Source: Balamuthia mandrillaris (Eukaryota; Discosea; Longamoebia; Balamuthiidae). Taken from it: a stretch of 64,000 bases of DNA. The position numbers and the translations under genes are program-made. The notes beneath the pieces are model-generated. The model saw nothing but the letters and a program-made list of their open reading frames with translations. It searched no databases and had not been told where the DNA came from. Location: assembly GCA_031835245.1 (NCBI GenBank), contig JAVKOQ010000186.1, positions 41,140 to 105,139 of the forward strand, given 5' to 3'. This document shows positions 1-9,849 of this stretch, in pieces; position 1 is the stretch's first letter, and every line of letters starts with the position of its first letter.

Positions 1-1754
1 CGTACTTGCTGTATCCTCTTTCCTCCTCGCTCGCCTCGTTTCCGGTGCAGTGAAACCGATAGACCAGAAGCTCTTGGCCGTAGGTGCCGAGAAGAAGGAG
101 GGGCGAGGAAGAGAAGGGGTTGTTCCAATCGAGGACGGCAACTTGGGAGCAGAGCACGCTGTCGTGATCGCCGGAGAGGGGAAGCACGCTGATGGTTTCG
201 GAGTAGAGCCCGTTGAGGGCGACGTGGTGATAGACCATGGAAGGGCCGATGGCGGAGGTCACGAGGAGATGCACTTGCGTGTATTCGGGAGGAGCGGAAG
301 AGTCATCGTCAATGTCTTCCTACTCAGTTGGAAAGAGGGATAAGAATGAGGAATGAAAATATGGAAGGAGGAAAGAGGAATAGGGTTAGAAAAGAAAGAA
401 CATTATATCGCAGTGAAAGAAAATGTTTAACGTACAAAAGAGAGAAACTGATTAACTCGTTGATGCAAAGACCGAAAGAACGGATGGACGTATAGAGCTT
501 CCGCGTCTTTTTTGCTGGGATTAGGTGAAAGCACGAGTCCAACAGAAGAGGAGGCGTCATCTTCTTCCGTTTTTCGATCATCCAAAGAAAAGAAGAGACG
601 AACGCTGGTAATAGGCCCGTCCCACAAACGTTTGTAGTGAAATACTCGTTGCAGCGAAGAAGAATGAGAAAGACCACTTAATTCTCGTTGTTTTTTTAGC
701 TTTTCTTCTTCGCTTTCAGCGCCATTGGCTGGTAAAGTTGCATGCACAAATAATTTGCCGTCTTGACAACCACCAGCTACTATTCTGCCCCATGTTCCTT
801 GATAGATATCAAAACACATTACTCTAATTTATTTGTTGTTTTCACGAAATGAATAAGGGAAAACTGAGGCAAGAAGACGAAAGAGATAACGAAAAGAAGA
901 GGAGGATAGAGGAGAGAAGACAGAAAGAGAGGCACGTACGGTGAGTTTAACTCTTGATTGGCCAATTCGGGCAAGATATCTTGCGCTAGTTGTGAAACAA
1001 ACATATCTGCCCCCTGCTCGTTTGTGTGTTTCTGCTGTAGTTGCTGTTAATGGTATTTCTTAAAGGAGCAAGGTATGGAAGTAGATATAAAACAGAAAGT
1101 AAATACTTTTACAAAAGCATAGATTTCGTTATCGCTGCCGGACAACAGAAATGCATCTGTAGTCCCTTCTTCCTGCGGGGAAGGTTGCTGTTGAGAAGAT
1201 ACGTTTGTGAAGGAGCCACGACGAGAATTACTTCCACTTGTTCGCAAAGGCTTTGGAGCACTTTTAAAAAAACATAGTAGATTATTTAAGTCGAATGTCA
1301 ACAATGAGAGAAGAAAGGCGAAAGAGAGAGATATGGATGTAAAGAGGCGATAAGTTACGTGAGACGGACATGGGTGAGCACAAATGGAATGTAATCCAAT
1401 GAAAAAGTCTGTTTTTGAATGTCTGTTCAACAAAGGTGAGATAATGAAAGGAGGAAGCCAGAAAAAAAGAATGGAAAAGCAAAAAAGAAAATGCTTTATG
1501 ATGAGGAAAAAACAACACGGAAGCTGCGTAAAGACCAAACGATGAAGAGTGAAGACAACATAACAAAGAAAAAACCAAACCATCAGAGGAAAGGAGATGA
1601 CAAGGCTTCAAAGCACATGTGTGAATTGTGAGAAAAGGCATTTCGTCCTGAAGTATCGCCACGCCAAGTTGTAGCTGTCCTGTGGCAGCATCCACCATCA
1701 CATCCAACGCCAGTATCGACACATTTCCCTGGGTTGATGCTGACAAAGTATGTT

Positions 1755-1785
<31 letters not shown>

Positions 1786-2609
1786 AAGAAGAAGAAGAAG
1801 AAGAAGAAGAAGAAGAAGAAGAAGAAGAAGAAGAAGAAGAACAAGAAGAAGAAGGAGAACAAGAACAAGAAGAAGAAGAACAAGAAGAACAAGAAGAAGA
1901 AGAAGAAGAAGAACAAGAAGAATAAGAACAAGAAGAAGCCAAAAAAAGGAAAGAGAAAGAGAAAGAGAAAGAGAAAGAGAAAGAGAAAGAGAAAGAGAAA
2001 GAGAAAGAGAAAGAGAAAGAGAAAGAGAAAGAGAAAGAGAAAGAGAAAGAGAAAGAGAAAGAGAAACGACGAAAGAGAAACGACGAAAGAGAAAGAGAAA
2101 GAGAAAGAGAAAGAGAAACGACGAAAGAGAAATGACGAAAGAGAAACGACGAAAGAGAAACGACGAAAGAGAAAAGAGAGAAAGAGGAAAGAGAGAAAGA
2201 AACCAGCATGAAGCTGTCGTGCCAGTTGCAGAGGTAGAGCCGTTTTTGTCCACTGCACCTCCGCCACCAACAGCGCTGACGACGAGCTGGCAGCCGTATC
2301 ATCAGCGACATGTATAGCATGCACCTGCCCCTCCGAAGCCACGAACAGGACGTGTTGTCCCAAGTAATGGGCCGAGGAGAAGGAGTAGATGTTGGGCGCC
2401 CCCTCGAACGACACAAAGTGAGCCTCCTCCAGGCTGAGCCGCTGCTCCTCCGGGGTGTCGCTGAGGAGCAGCGAGGAGGAGGAGTCCGGGGCGGCGACCA
2501 GAAGGGAGGGGTCGAACAGCTCCGGGCCGGGGTCGGCGCTGGGCGTTTCCCCAGCGAGCAAGGGCGAGGTGAGGAGCTGCGAGGAGAAGCCGACGGTGCC
2601 ACTACTCAT
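1..2609 (-). CDS. KPTN: Kaptin-like protein (KICSTOR subunit), 3' end off window
   Basis: Kaptin is a beta-propeller-like subunit of KICSTOR, which tethers GATOR1 to the lysosome and restrains TORC1 (established in animals). Seen: ATG at 2609-2607 opens an exon to about 2203. A 460-bp purine-rich intron follows (pyrimidine on the sense strand), then exons at about 1740-1600, 1408-1361, 1271-1105, 1009-940, 820-440 and 334-1. The joins keep frame, for example LHA|ASTQGNVS. Blocks match kaptin in order: FLLSGSDNEIYAF, LPELANQ, GGCQDGKLFVHA, WDGPITSVRLF, DSVLCSQVAV and GTYGQELLVYRF. The N-terminal block NIYSFSSAHYLGQHVLFVAS also fits. The gene is incomplete because the C-terminus lies beyond base 1. 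The tRNA-Asp just upstream is on the other strand. Family assignment is strong; a conserved KICSTOR role in this organism is inferred. Confidence 0.87.
1757..2205. repeat. GAA and GAAAGA microsatellites in kaptin intron 1
   Basis: An almost pure (GAA)n tract runs from about 1757 to 1939. It is followed by (GAAAGA)n to about 2066 and degenerate CGACGAAAGAGAAA units to 2205. It fills the first intron of the minus-strand kaptin gene, so the transcript carries it as CTT/TCTTTC. The long open frames across it (poly-R, poly-K, poly-L, poly-S) are artefacts of the repeat. Confidence 0.95.
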
Positions 2610-2746
2610 TGTTGATGGGATCGTTTGCTCTTTGTGGGTGCGGAAAGCAACCAAGCACAACAGAAAATTAATATTTTTTTGATTGGGGAATTCATCTGTT
2701 GGAACCCTCCATGTCTAAGCATTTTTGAGGGGAAGGGATGTTAACT

Positions 2747-2818
2747 TCCCCTGTGGTGTAGTCGGCAGCACTTCCGCCTGTCACGCGGACAACCCGGGTT
2801 CGATTCCCGGCGGGGGAG
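2747..2818 (+). tRNA. tRNA-Asp (GTC), copy 1
   Basis: This is a 72-nt cloverleaf without CCA. The acceptor stem TCCCCTG pairs with CGGGGGA (one T-G wobble) with discriminator G. The anticodon stem TCCGC/GCGGA encloses loop CTGTCAC, giving anticodon GTC. The T arm CCGGG-TTCGATT-CCCGG contains the B box. A T-run for Pol III termination follows from about 2825. The mature sequence is identical to four other copies in the window. Confidence 0.97.
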
Positions 2819-2988
2819 TTTCCATTTTTTTGATTTTATTTTTTTTTCTTTTGAGTAGATTTTTCTCAGTTCTTCTTTGTTTGTTTTTTTTTTTTGTGTG
2901 TGTGTGTGTGTTTTTAGGTGCACAAAAGGGTAGTAGTAACAAGTTTCAGTACTGTTGTTTGCTAGCAAACGTGAAAAACTGGTGGTTT

Positions 2989-4033
2989 TTACAGAAGAAG
3001 GTTCAGACGAAGAGAAGAAGCGGCACTTCCATCGCCTTCGCTCTGGGAGTTCGAATCTTGGCTTGAAGAATTGCTTCCATCTTCCTCCTCCTCCTCCTCC
3101 TCCTCGCTTTCTTCTCTTGCTTCTCCATCGCACGTCTCACCCCATTTGGCATAAACGGTTGGGCCTGGAAATATTTCCAGCGGACAATGGTCATCCATGA
3201 AGGACATTGCAAGACCAGTGCAGTTGGGGGAGCCAGAAAAGACGTGGCCGATTCTGTTGACACAGTCCACAAGAATGCTGATCTCTCTGGTAGGGAGTGC
3301 CTTGCATTGGTTGTGGTTGAACCACCAATTGCCTACGCACGTGGATTCCGCCGACTCGGAGCAGTCGCTCTGGAGTTTCAAAGAGACGAAACAGACCTCA
3401 TCTGTTTGAGATTGGGACCAGAGAGAAAAGGGTTGATGAGGCCATTGAATGTCGCGAGAGGCACAAGGCAATGAGTCAACAAGGAGAAGGAAGAATAAAG
3501 AAAAAAAAAAGGGAGAGCAAACAAGCAAAAAGAGAAGGAAGAGAAGAGCGGTACCTTCTTCAGGTTCAGGGACAGGGTCACATTCTTCGCTCTCTTCCAC
3601 AGGAACTGAGTTGCCCTCGCAGTCTTCGTTCCAGGCTACCATACTGCTGATAGCTGCCACTCCATAGCAGAAGCCTGGCGTGCTCGCGATGGCTTGAGGG
3701 CCGGAACAGTCGCTGCTGTTATAGGCATACGCAATCTGAGAGAGACAGTCCACAAACATGCTACCCTCCCCGGCCACCGAAACACACTCTCCTCCTGTGA
3801 GTGTGTAGTTTCTGCAGTCAACTACCATACCGGCACAGTCTTCGTCCAGGTATGCACGAGAGGCAAAAGTGCAGGTACATCCTGGTTTCGTTTCGTTTTG
3901 TTTGTTAAAATTAAAACGCACAACATATATACATATACATTTTTTTTTTTGAAAGTTGGTTTTTACCGTGAGCAACTGCGACAAAGGAAACAAGCAAGAG
4001 GGCAAAGGAGAGGAGAGCTGTGGGACGCTGCAT
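2989..4033 (-). CDS. Secreted Cys-rich protein with two related repeats
   Basis: I do not recognise the family. The ATG at 4033-4031 begins a short exon encoding a signal peptide (MQRPTALLSFALLLVSFVAV then AHG). Two further exons follow, about 3882-3552 and 3402-2989. Joins are in phase: CAC G|GA TGT and GAA G|AT GAG. The mature part holds two repeats of roughly 100 residues, each with about eight cysteines and a shared pattern. Repeat 1 has DEDCAGMVVDC, FVDCLSQIAYAYNSSDCSG and a closing WNEDC. Repeat 2 has QSDCSESAESTC, LVDCVNRIGHVFSGSPNCTG and a closing WGETC. An acidic/Ser-rich tail ends in LRLNLLL. It is probably extracellular or cell-surface; the tail is weak for a GPI signal. Confidence 0.8.
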
Positions 4034-4551
4034 GCCGGAGATGTGTGCTTTTCGGTGTTCCAAAACTTCTGTTGTCAGTTCGCGCCAGAAGAACCCCGAA
4101 ATTGAAAGACCCAATTAACTTGGTTGCCCTCCTGGAGTTTTCGTGATTGGTTCGTAACGCTCTTTAACCACCATGAAAGTCGACCAGCAACCAAACGGCA
4201 AAAGATCACACCACGGTTGATCGAAAACGTGCGGCTGAGGGCACAAACTGAGAAGATAGACCTGCCTCTTCTCTTGCCTCTAGTTTTTGTTTTTTGTTTG
4301 TTTTTATTCTCAAACACCCCAAAGAAGAGAGCGAGGTGCATTTCAAAACGAAATGGACAAAGCGAAACGGTCCAACACCATCGCAAACGACCGTGGCCAA
4401 ATAGTGCTGATGGACAAAGGAGGAGGAGGAGGCGGAGGCCGATTCTCCGTGGCGAGTGTTCCGCTCCTATGAGGGCGATGAAAAATTAAAAAACGTTGAT
4501 CTGATCTGTCCGAATTTCAAAGCACCAATCAAAAATCAAAAACAAAACAGC

Positions 4552-4582
<31 letters not shown>

Positions 4583-4608
4583 GAAAGTCGACAACAAGGC
4601 CTTGTTGG
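4034..4608. other. Divergent intergenic region
   Basis: This lies between the start of the secreted Cys-rich gene (minus) and the TraB gene (plus). I see no coding exon. A pure A-run of about 22 bases (about 4553-4575) lies just upstream of the TraB start codon. The region presumably carries both promoters, but I see no defined motif. Confidence 0.6.
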
Positions 4609-6538
4609 ATGCTCCTCCCGAAGCGACGAGTGGCTCTCCGTCATGGCGCTTGGGCCAAGGTCGCTCCTCCTTGCTTCTCCTCCTCTCCTCTCACGCTTCA
4701 GCCTGTACGTGTGGGCACACCCCCTTACTCCTCCCACCTTCCGTTAGCGGCAGCGAATCGGCGCAGCTTTGCTTCGTCGTCACCCTCCACCACAACGCTT
4801 GAGGGGGTGGCGCTGATGGGAGGGCTGGTCCTGCGCACCCCGGCCTTCTTGTACCGCCAACTAAAGTTCAGCCTGGCTCGTCGTTTGATGGAGGAGGAGC
4901 CGGTCCCCAAGGAGGCAACCTACGTGGTGGAGGAGGACGCGCTGGTGGAGCGGTTGGAGCACCATGGCGAGAAGGAGAAGCAAATCTATTTGGTGGGCTG
5001 TTTTCACAAGTCCCCTGTCAGCCCTCAACGAGTTCATCTGGTACGTTTCTTGTCCTCTTGCTCTGATCTCTTCTTCTCACTTCTTCTTCTTCTCGTTCTC
5101 GTTCTTGTTCTTGTTCTTCTTCTTGTTCTTGTTCTTGTTCTTGTTCTTGTTCTTGTTCTTGTTCTTGTTCTTGTTCTTGTTCTTGTTCTTGTTCCTGTTC
5201 TTCTTCTTCTTCTTCTTCTTCTTCTTCTTCTTCTTCTTCTTGTTCCTGTTCTTCTTCTTGTTCTTGTTCTTCTTCTTGTTATTCTTCTTCTTGTTCCTGT
5301 TCTTCTTCTTGTTCTTCTTCTTGTTCTTCTCCTTCTTCTTCTTCACTTTCTAACTACTTCACCTTCCAAAAAAAGGTGCTTCAAAAACTTCGTCCAGATT
5401 CAATAATGGTTCAATCCATCTTTTTCCCTGCTCTCCTTTATTTCGCTCTCTTCTCTCTCTTCTCTCTCTTCTCTCTGCTTTCTGCTCTGCTCTCGTGCTC
5501 CGTTTTGACTGAACAAAAAAAAAAAAAGATCGAATCATGTGAAGAACGTTTTGAAGCGATTCGTTCCATCTCCTCCTCTGCTCTGGAGACTGCTCTGCTT
5601 TCTTCCACGTTTTTCCGGCACGACCACCACAACGAGGCTCATCCCAGAAAGAGGAGCACAAAGGCACAAAAAGGAGCGGAACACGTTGCCGCATTGCTTC
5701 ACTCTCGCAGGTTCAACGTGCCGCTCATCCTCGGCGACATCCCGTTTTCAGTCATCAAGGAGAGGAGCGAGAAGGAGATGCAGGCATGGACGAATCGGTG
5801 GAAGGCAAAAGGGTGGGGCTTTCTCCATGTTCTTCAACTACAGTATGACTATGTGCGTCGAAGTGTTGCTTTGTTGGATCAGACATTGGCGGAGAGGGGA
5901 CTATCCTTGATGAGCTTATTGGTGCAGAAGAGGTCAGCTAAATTAGAGCTTCCTTTGTGGACTCAACTGCGGAGACGATGGCAACAAGAGAAGGTACATC
6001 GTCACTCCAAAGATATTATCTTCTATCTCTTTCTCTGTCTATTCTATCATCGTCTGACTCGCAACACATCTAAAGTTAGCGTTGGAAAAAGAGTTGGATT
6101 GGCGGCAAGCACCTGATATTTTCTCTGATAGGGAGCGGTTTATGATTCACCGCCTCAAACATGATTGTCCTGGCAAAATTGTTGTTGCTGTTATTGGTAT
6201 TCTTCATTCTCGTTCTCTCCTTGCTCTCTGCTCTCTGCTCTCTGCTCTCTGCTCTCTGCTCTCTGCTCTCTGCTCTCTGCTCTCTGCTCTCTGCTCTGCT
6301 CTGCTCTCTGCTCTCTGCTCTCTGCTCTCTCTCTCTGCTCTCTCTCTCTCTCTCTCTCTACTCTCCCTGCTCTTCTTCCCTCTTTCTTCTCTCCTCTTTC
6401 TCCCTCTCATTGGTGTTTTAAACAGGAACGGATCATTTAGAAGGCATTACTCGCTACTGGAATGAAGACCAAACACCACAAAGACAACAGGAATCCTCTA
6501 CCACAACCACCACAAGAAAAAGACACAAAGGAAAGTGA
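4609..6538 (+). CDS. TraB-domain protein (TRABD-like)
   Basis: TraB/PrgY-family proteins are membrane-associated, possibly proteolytic, and in animals act at mitochondria. Exons are 4609-5040, 5376-5408, 5529-5993, 6076-6196 and 6426-6538, giving 387 residues. All joins keep frame. The N-terminus is rich in Arg, Ala and Ser without acids (MLLPKRRVALRHGAWAK), so a mitochondrial presequence is plausible. TraB hallmarks are IYLVGCFHKSPVS (usual form YLVGTAHxS), then LQKLRPDSIM|IESCEERF, and near the C-terminus ERFMIHRL...GKIVVAVIG|TDHLEGI, matching the family pattern RDRYMAxxL...VVAVVGxGHLxGI. Introns 1 and 4 are dominated by CTT/GTT and CTCTGCT repeats. It converges on a Ser-rich gene with 80 bp between stops. 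No strong C-terminal membrane helix was seen. Confidence 0.82.
5090..5350. repeat. TTCTTG/TTC microsatellite in TraB intron 1
   Basis: Tandem GTTCTT units (about 5096-5200) pass into (TTC)n and mixed TTC/TTG units to about 5345. The tract occupies most of intron 1 of the TraB gene. It is pyrimidine-rich on the sense strand. Confidence 0.93.
6222..6360. repeat. CTCTGCT heptamer repeat in TraB intron 4
   Basis: About a dozen near-perfect TCTGCTC units are followed by CT dinucleotides. They lie within the intron between 6197 and 6425, ahead of the last TraB exon. Confidence 0.92.
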
Positions 6539-6618
6539 AAAAATACAAAGAGGTTTCCATATTTTACACTTTTTCTTTCTCGGTTCACCTTCTTTTTTTG
6601 TCTCCTTATCTCTCGTGC

Positions 6619-7794
6619 TTAAGCCACAAAATGCTGTGTTTGGCTCTCTTTCCATCGAGCAAAGAGATACTTTCCAAGGGCGCTGCGGGGTGGCTTTTCC
6701 TCCAAATCCTTCAACGTGTACTCTTTCCTCTCTCTTATGACCCATTTCGTTGTTGGTTGGTGCTGGTGGTGATGATGCTTCACAGCTCTCTGTGCGTTCC
6801 TCTCTTTCTTCTCTTTGTGCTCATCCTCTTTTCTTCTCCTTCTACGTATGCCGACTTGCTCCTGCTTGCTTTGTCCTTGTCCCTCTCCATCTTCTCGTTG
6901 CTCTTCTTTTTGCGCCCCCTCTTTCTCCTCCACCACATCTTCTTGGAAAAGACTTTGCGGCGCAACTCTTCGAAGATGATGGTGGTGCCTCCCTTCGATC
7001 TCCGTCAGCAACGCTTTTCTCTCTTCCTGCACGGAATGCCTCTTCAACATTCTCTGCAGCTCTTTTTGTTGTCTCTCTTGCAGCGCAGCCGTGCCGTTTG
7101 CCAACGAGTCCCCTTCTTGCTCTGCCGCTTGCTCCTCCTCCATCAACTGCCTCTTGGATGGCGAAGCGGAAAAGAGCTCCGACTTGACTCTTCGACTCTT
7201 GGCGCTGCTGCTCCCCCAGCTGGGGCTGAAGTTGGTGGACCGTCTTAGCATCGACTTGGGTGAGAAAGAGCCAGAGATAGCGGCAGAGGAGGAAGACGAA
7301 GGAGGGGAAGAGGAGACGAGGGAAGGGGACGTGGGAGGAGAGGTGGAGATGGAGCGCGGGAGCGAGCCGGAGCTCTTTCGTTTGTGCTTCTTCTCTTTCT
7401 TCTTCTCCCTCTCCCTCTCCCTCCTTTTGTTGTCGTGGGAGATGAGGTCGTCCTTCTTGGAGTGGGCAGAGCTCTTCATCGAGCTGGAGCGCCGCAGCTT
7501 TTTCTTGTGCCGCACGTCGATGACAGAGTCGAAGGAGGAGGAATTGGAAGAAGAAGAGGAGGAGGAGGAGGTCAAAGAGCCCACTTTGAGCATCTTGGAG
7601 AGGCGCCTGTGTTTGCCCGAGTTGCTGAGCTCGGAGGAGTGCAAGGGCACTTCCAGGTTGTCGTCGAAGGAGGAGGAGGAGGAGGCCGAGAGCGTGGAGG
7701 AGGGGCTGGCAAAGCTGGAGGAGGAGTTGGTGCGGCTGAACGGTTTGGAGGCGGTGCCGCCGCTGGAGATGGGCCACGCTGCCGAGGAGTTCAT
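6619..7794 (-). CDS. Ser-rich, highly charged protein of unknown function
   Basis: I do not recognise it. It is a single exon of about 391 codons from ATG 7794-7792. The N-terminal half is very rich in serine, with basic clusters such as HRRLSKMLK and KKKLRRSSSMKSS. A strongly basic KKKEKKHKRKSS stretch looks like a nuclear localisation signal. The second half is Gln/Glu/Lys-rich and probably coiled (QERQQKELQRMLKRHSV), with a His-rich patch. It ends with a more conserved-looking segment, PRSALGKYLFARWKESQ. Earlier in-frame codons up to 7938 lack an ATG and give a hydrophobic, Phe-rich sequence, so I start at MNSSAAW. It converges with the TraB gene. A nuclear or regulatory role is a guess from composition only. 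Confidence 0.65.
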   Translation of the reverse strand: MNSSAAWPISSGGTASKPFSRTNSSSSFASPSSTLSASSSSSFDDNLEVPLHSSELSNSGKHRRLSKMLKVGSLTSSSSSSSSNSSSFDSVIDVRHKKKLRRSSSMKSSAHSKKDDLISHDNKRREREREKKKEKKHKRKSSGSLPRSISTSPPTSPSLVSSSPPSSSSSAAISGSFSPKSMLRRSTNFSPSWGSSSAKSRRVKSELFSASPSKRQLMEEEQAAEQEGDSLANGTAALQERQQKELQRMLKRHSVQEERKALLTEIEGRHHHHLRRVAPQSLFQEDVVEEKEGAQKEEQREDGEGQGQSKQEQVGIRRRRRKEDEHKEKKERNAQRAVKHHHHQHQPTTKWVIRERKEYTLKDLEEKPPRSALGKYLFARWKESQTQHFVA

Positions 7795-8048
7795 TCTGTT
7801 TGGACGAACGAGAACGACAAAGAAGCAGGATGCAGAAGCAGAAGCAGAGAGAGAGGTTATAGTGACAGAGCGAGACGAAGGAAGAACGACCAAAAACTGA
7901 AAGAAAAAAAAAGTAAACAAGGTAGCGCTAAAGGTCAATAATTCACTTTTTTTTGTTTGGCTTTATTATTTTTTTTGTTAATGAATTAATTAATTGGATC
8001 AGAAAATAACGGTCTATAATGTAAAATTTATCTTTTCGTCACCAACCG

Positions 8049-8136
8049 CCGGCAATGGCGCAATTGGTAGCGCAGCGGACTGTAGTTGTTACAAATAGCT
8101 TTCCGTTGGTTCCTGGTTCGAGTCCGGGTTGCCGGA
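8049..8136 (+). tRNA. tRNA-Tyr (GTA) with 15-nt intron
   Basis: Acceptor CCGGCAA pairs with TTGCCGG, with discriminator A; C1-G72 is the eukaryotic tRNA-Tyr identity pair. The anticodon stem GCGGA/TCCGT encloses a loop reading C-T-GTA-G, then a 15-nt intron at 8086-8100, then T. The intron starts one base after the anticodon, the canonical position. The T arm CCTGG-TTCGAGT-CCGGG is intact, and a T-run follows at 8141-8149. Confidence 0.95.
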
Positions 8137-8269
8137 TGGCTTTTTTTTTACAATCCTTTTTTGTCGACTTGACGAATGCTTGTTTTTTTATTTTGGCGAC
8201 ATGTCCTGCCGTAAAGAAAAAGACCCCCTTTGTGTGTTTTTTTTTTTTTTTATTGCTTACAGGGTGTCA

Positions 8270-8830
8270 TTATTGTTTGCGCCCGCCGTCATCGCTGCAT
8301 GTTGCAACTCCTCCGGAGGTGTTGTTGCCAGACTCATCCTGCTTTTGCTCCTCTCCCATCATTTCTTGTCGCTGCTGCTCCGTCAGCCCTTCCAAAGCAT
8401 AGGCCCTCAGTTTTTTGGCATCCTCGCAGTCGGGGCAAACCCTGAGGCACTCGTTCAGGTAGCGCAAAGAGTATGGGCGGTCATCCAACAGCAGCAAGAG
8501 GTAGGCTAAACCCACGTAGCATTCCGGCGCGTTGCGGTCACACACCAGCCCCTGAATGAACGCCGTGGAGGCATCCTTCAGGCTTTGCTTGTCCTCAAAG
8601 CCGCTGGCCTGCGCCTTGGCCAATAGCTTGAACCCTTTCTCTTGGAGCTCCTTGGCTTTGCCTGGCACGCTGACCAGCTGGCGACAGGTAGGGCAGGTCA
8701 TGCCCGCCTGGAGCCAGCCAATGATGCATGGAAGGCAGAAGCTGGTCTTGCAAGCGCAGGAGAGGTGGACAGGATTACCGGGCGCTTCCAAACAGATCAA
8801 ACATGTCTTTTCTTCTTCTTTGTCTTCCAT
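8270..8830 (-). CDS. RING-like zinc finger / TPR protein, copy A
   Basis: A probable ubiquitin E3 or adaptor, from its RING-like finger. It is a single exon of 186 residues. The finger near residues 10-50 reads CLIC...CACK..FCLPC....CPTC, with a Cys at the usual His position, so it is an all-Cys variant of the C4HC3 type. The remainder is helical: LLAKAQASGFEDKQSLKDA, then NAPECYVGLAYLLLL...RYLNECLRVCP, resembling TPR helices. The C-terminus is polar. I start at MEDKEEE; the preceding in-frame M at 8857 is not an ATG. A TTTATT at 8248-8253 provides an AATAAA on the minus strand 17 nt past the stop. Copy B (9850-10410) has the same length and nearly identical sequence. Confidence 0.85.
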   Translation of the reverse strand: MEDKEEEKTCLICLEAPGNPVHLSCACKTSFCLPCIIGWLQAGMTCPTCRQLVSVPGKAKELQEKGFKLLAKAQASGFEDKQSLKDASTAFIQGLVCDRNAPECYVGLAYLLLLLDDRPYSLRYLNECLRVCPDCEDAKKLRAYALEGLTEQQRQEMMGEEQKQDESGNNTSGGVATCSDDGGRKQ

Positions 8831-8983
8831 TCTGGTTTTTCTTTCAGCAAAACACACAACCCAGCAACCACCAGTTTATTTTTGCCTTTTTACCTATTTA
8901 ATGTCTAAATCTCTTATTAGCTGAACAAACAAGCAAATCACACCTGTACATGTGGTATCAGGTTTCGTAGAAGGCACCACGAG

Positions 8984-9705
8984 ATGGAAAGAACGGCAGC
9001 ACAACAAAAAGTTTTGGTTGAAAGGAGGAGAAAACAAAACAGGGAGCTCCTCCGTCTGCGTCAAATCCATTCGTCTATTCTTTCATGTCTTTGTCTTTTT
9101 ACTGTTTCTTTTTATTTGTTAGAATGAACATGGCATCCCAGATGAGAAAGGATTTTCTCTCCCTTCTTGTTCTTAATTTTTCTGTCTTTTGCTTTTGTTC
9201 TCTCTTTTCTCTTTATCCCTTTGAGTTCTTGTTCTTGTTCTTGTTCTTGTTCTTCTTGTTCTTGGTCTTGTTCTTGTTCTTGTTCTTGTTCTTCTTGTTC
9301 TTCTTCTTCTTGTTCTTGTTCTTCTTCTTCTTCTTCTTCTTCTTCTTCTGCTTCTGCGTGCTGAATAAATATATACAGGTATTCTTTGCTTAGGAACATG
9401 GCATCCAGTTTAACCTCCCAGATGTAAGTCTTGGAAGAGCGAAGGAGAAGATCCTTATTGAACTTGGAATCACTTTGAAGAGTGAAGCTGCCTATGGAGG
9501 AGGCCGCACAAGAAAGTCGAAAGTGTGCGCACACCTCATCACAGATGAAGATAACCCTATGGACAAGTCTTCACAACGGCGCACCTCAAGGAGTACAAGA
9601 GCTATGTACCTGCGCCCGTCCCCGAGTCCATGGATAGCCTGTGAGACTGTCATCGCCATCATTGGCCAGAGTCGATGTGCTCGTGTTGTTTTTTCTTGCT
9701 CATAA
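8984..9705 (+). CDS. Possible small split gene or gene fragment, structure unresolved
   Basis: Not recognised and not certain to be a gene. ATG 8984 opens a charged segment (MERTAAQQKVLVERRRK...) up to a GT at about 9074. A TTCTTG/TTC-rich, intron-like stretch follows to about 9392. After the AG at 9391-9392 comes an open frame of about 104 codons ending in TAA near 9705, with protein-like content (DVSLGRAKEKILIELGITLK). The frames at the simplest junction do not agree: the spliced frame reads NMASSLTSQM and stops. There is also a GTAAGT donor-like site directly after that. It may instead be a pseudogene or two unrelated exons. Confidence 0.3.
9225..9352. repeat. TTCTTG/TTC microsatellite
   Basis: TTCTTG units grade into (TTC)n. 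By the window-wide rule that intronic tracts are pyrimidine-rich on the sense strand, this supports a plus-strand transcript across 8984-9705. Confidence 0.9.
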
Positions 9706-9849
9706 AGTGCCTTGCTACAAATGTAAAATGAACCGACTTCCTCCATCAGCCCGGGTGCAGAGGGAAACTCGGCATTCAAGAAAGAAATAGAAGAACCTTG
9801 TTTTTTTTTTTTTGAACACGTTTTGTTTTTTATTGCTTACAGGGTGTCA

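Noticed and set aside
50-343. Plus-strand 97-codon frame
   Set aside because: Antisense to a kaptin exon whose minus-strand reading matches the family.
1682-2317. Long poly-Arg, poly-Lys, poly-Leu and poly-Ser open frames in several frames
   Set aside because: They translate the GAA/GAAAGA microsatellite inside the kaptin intron; no real protein content.
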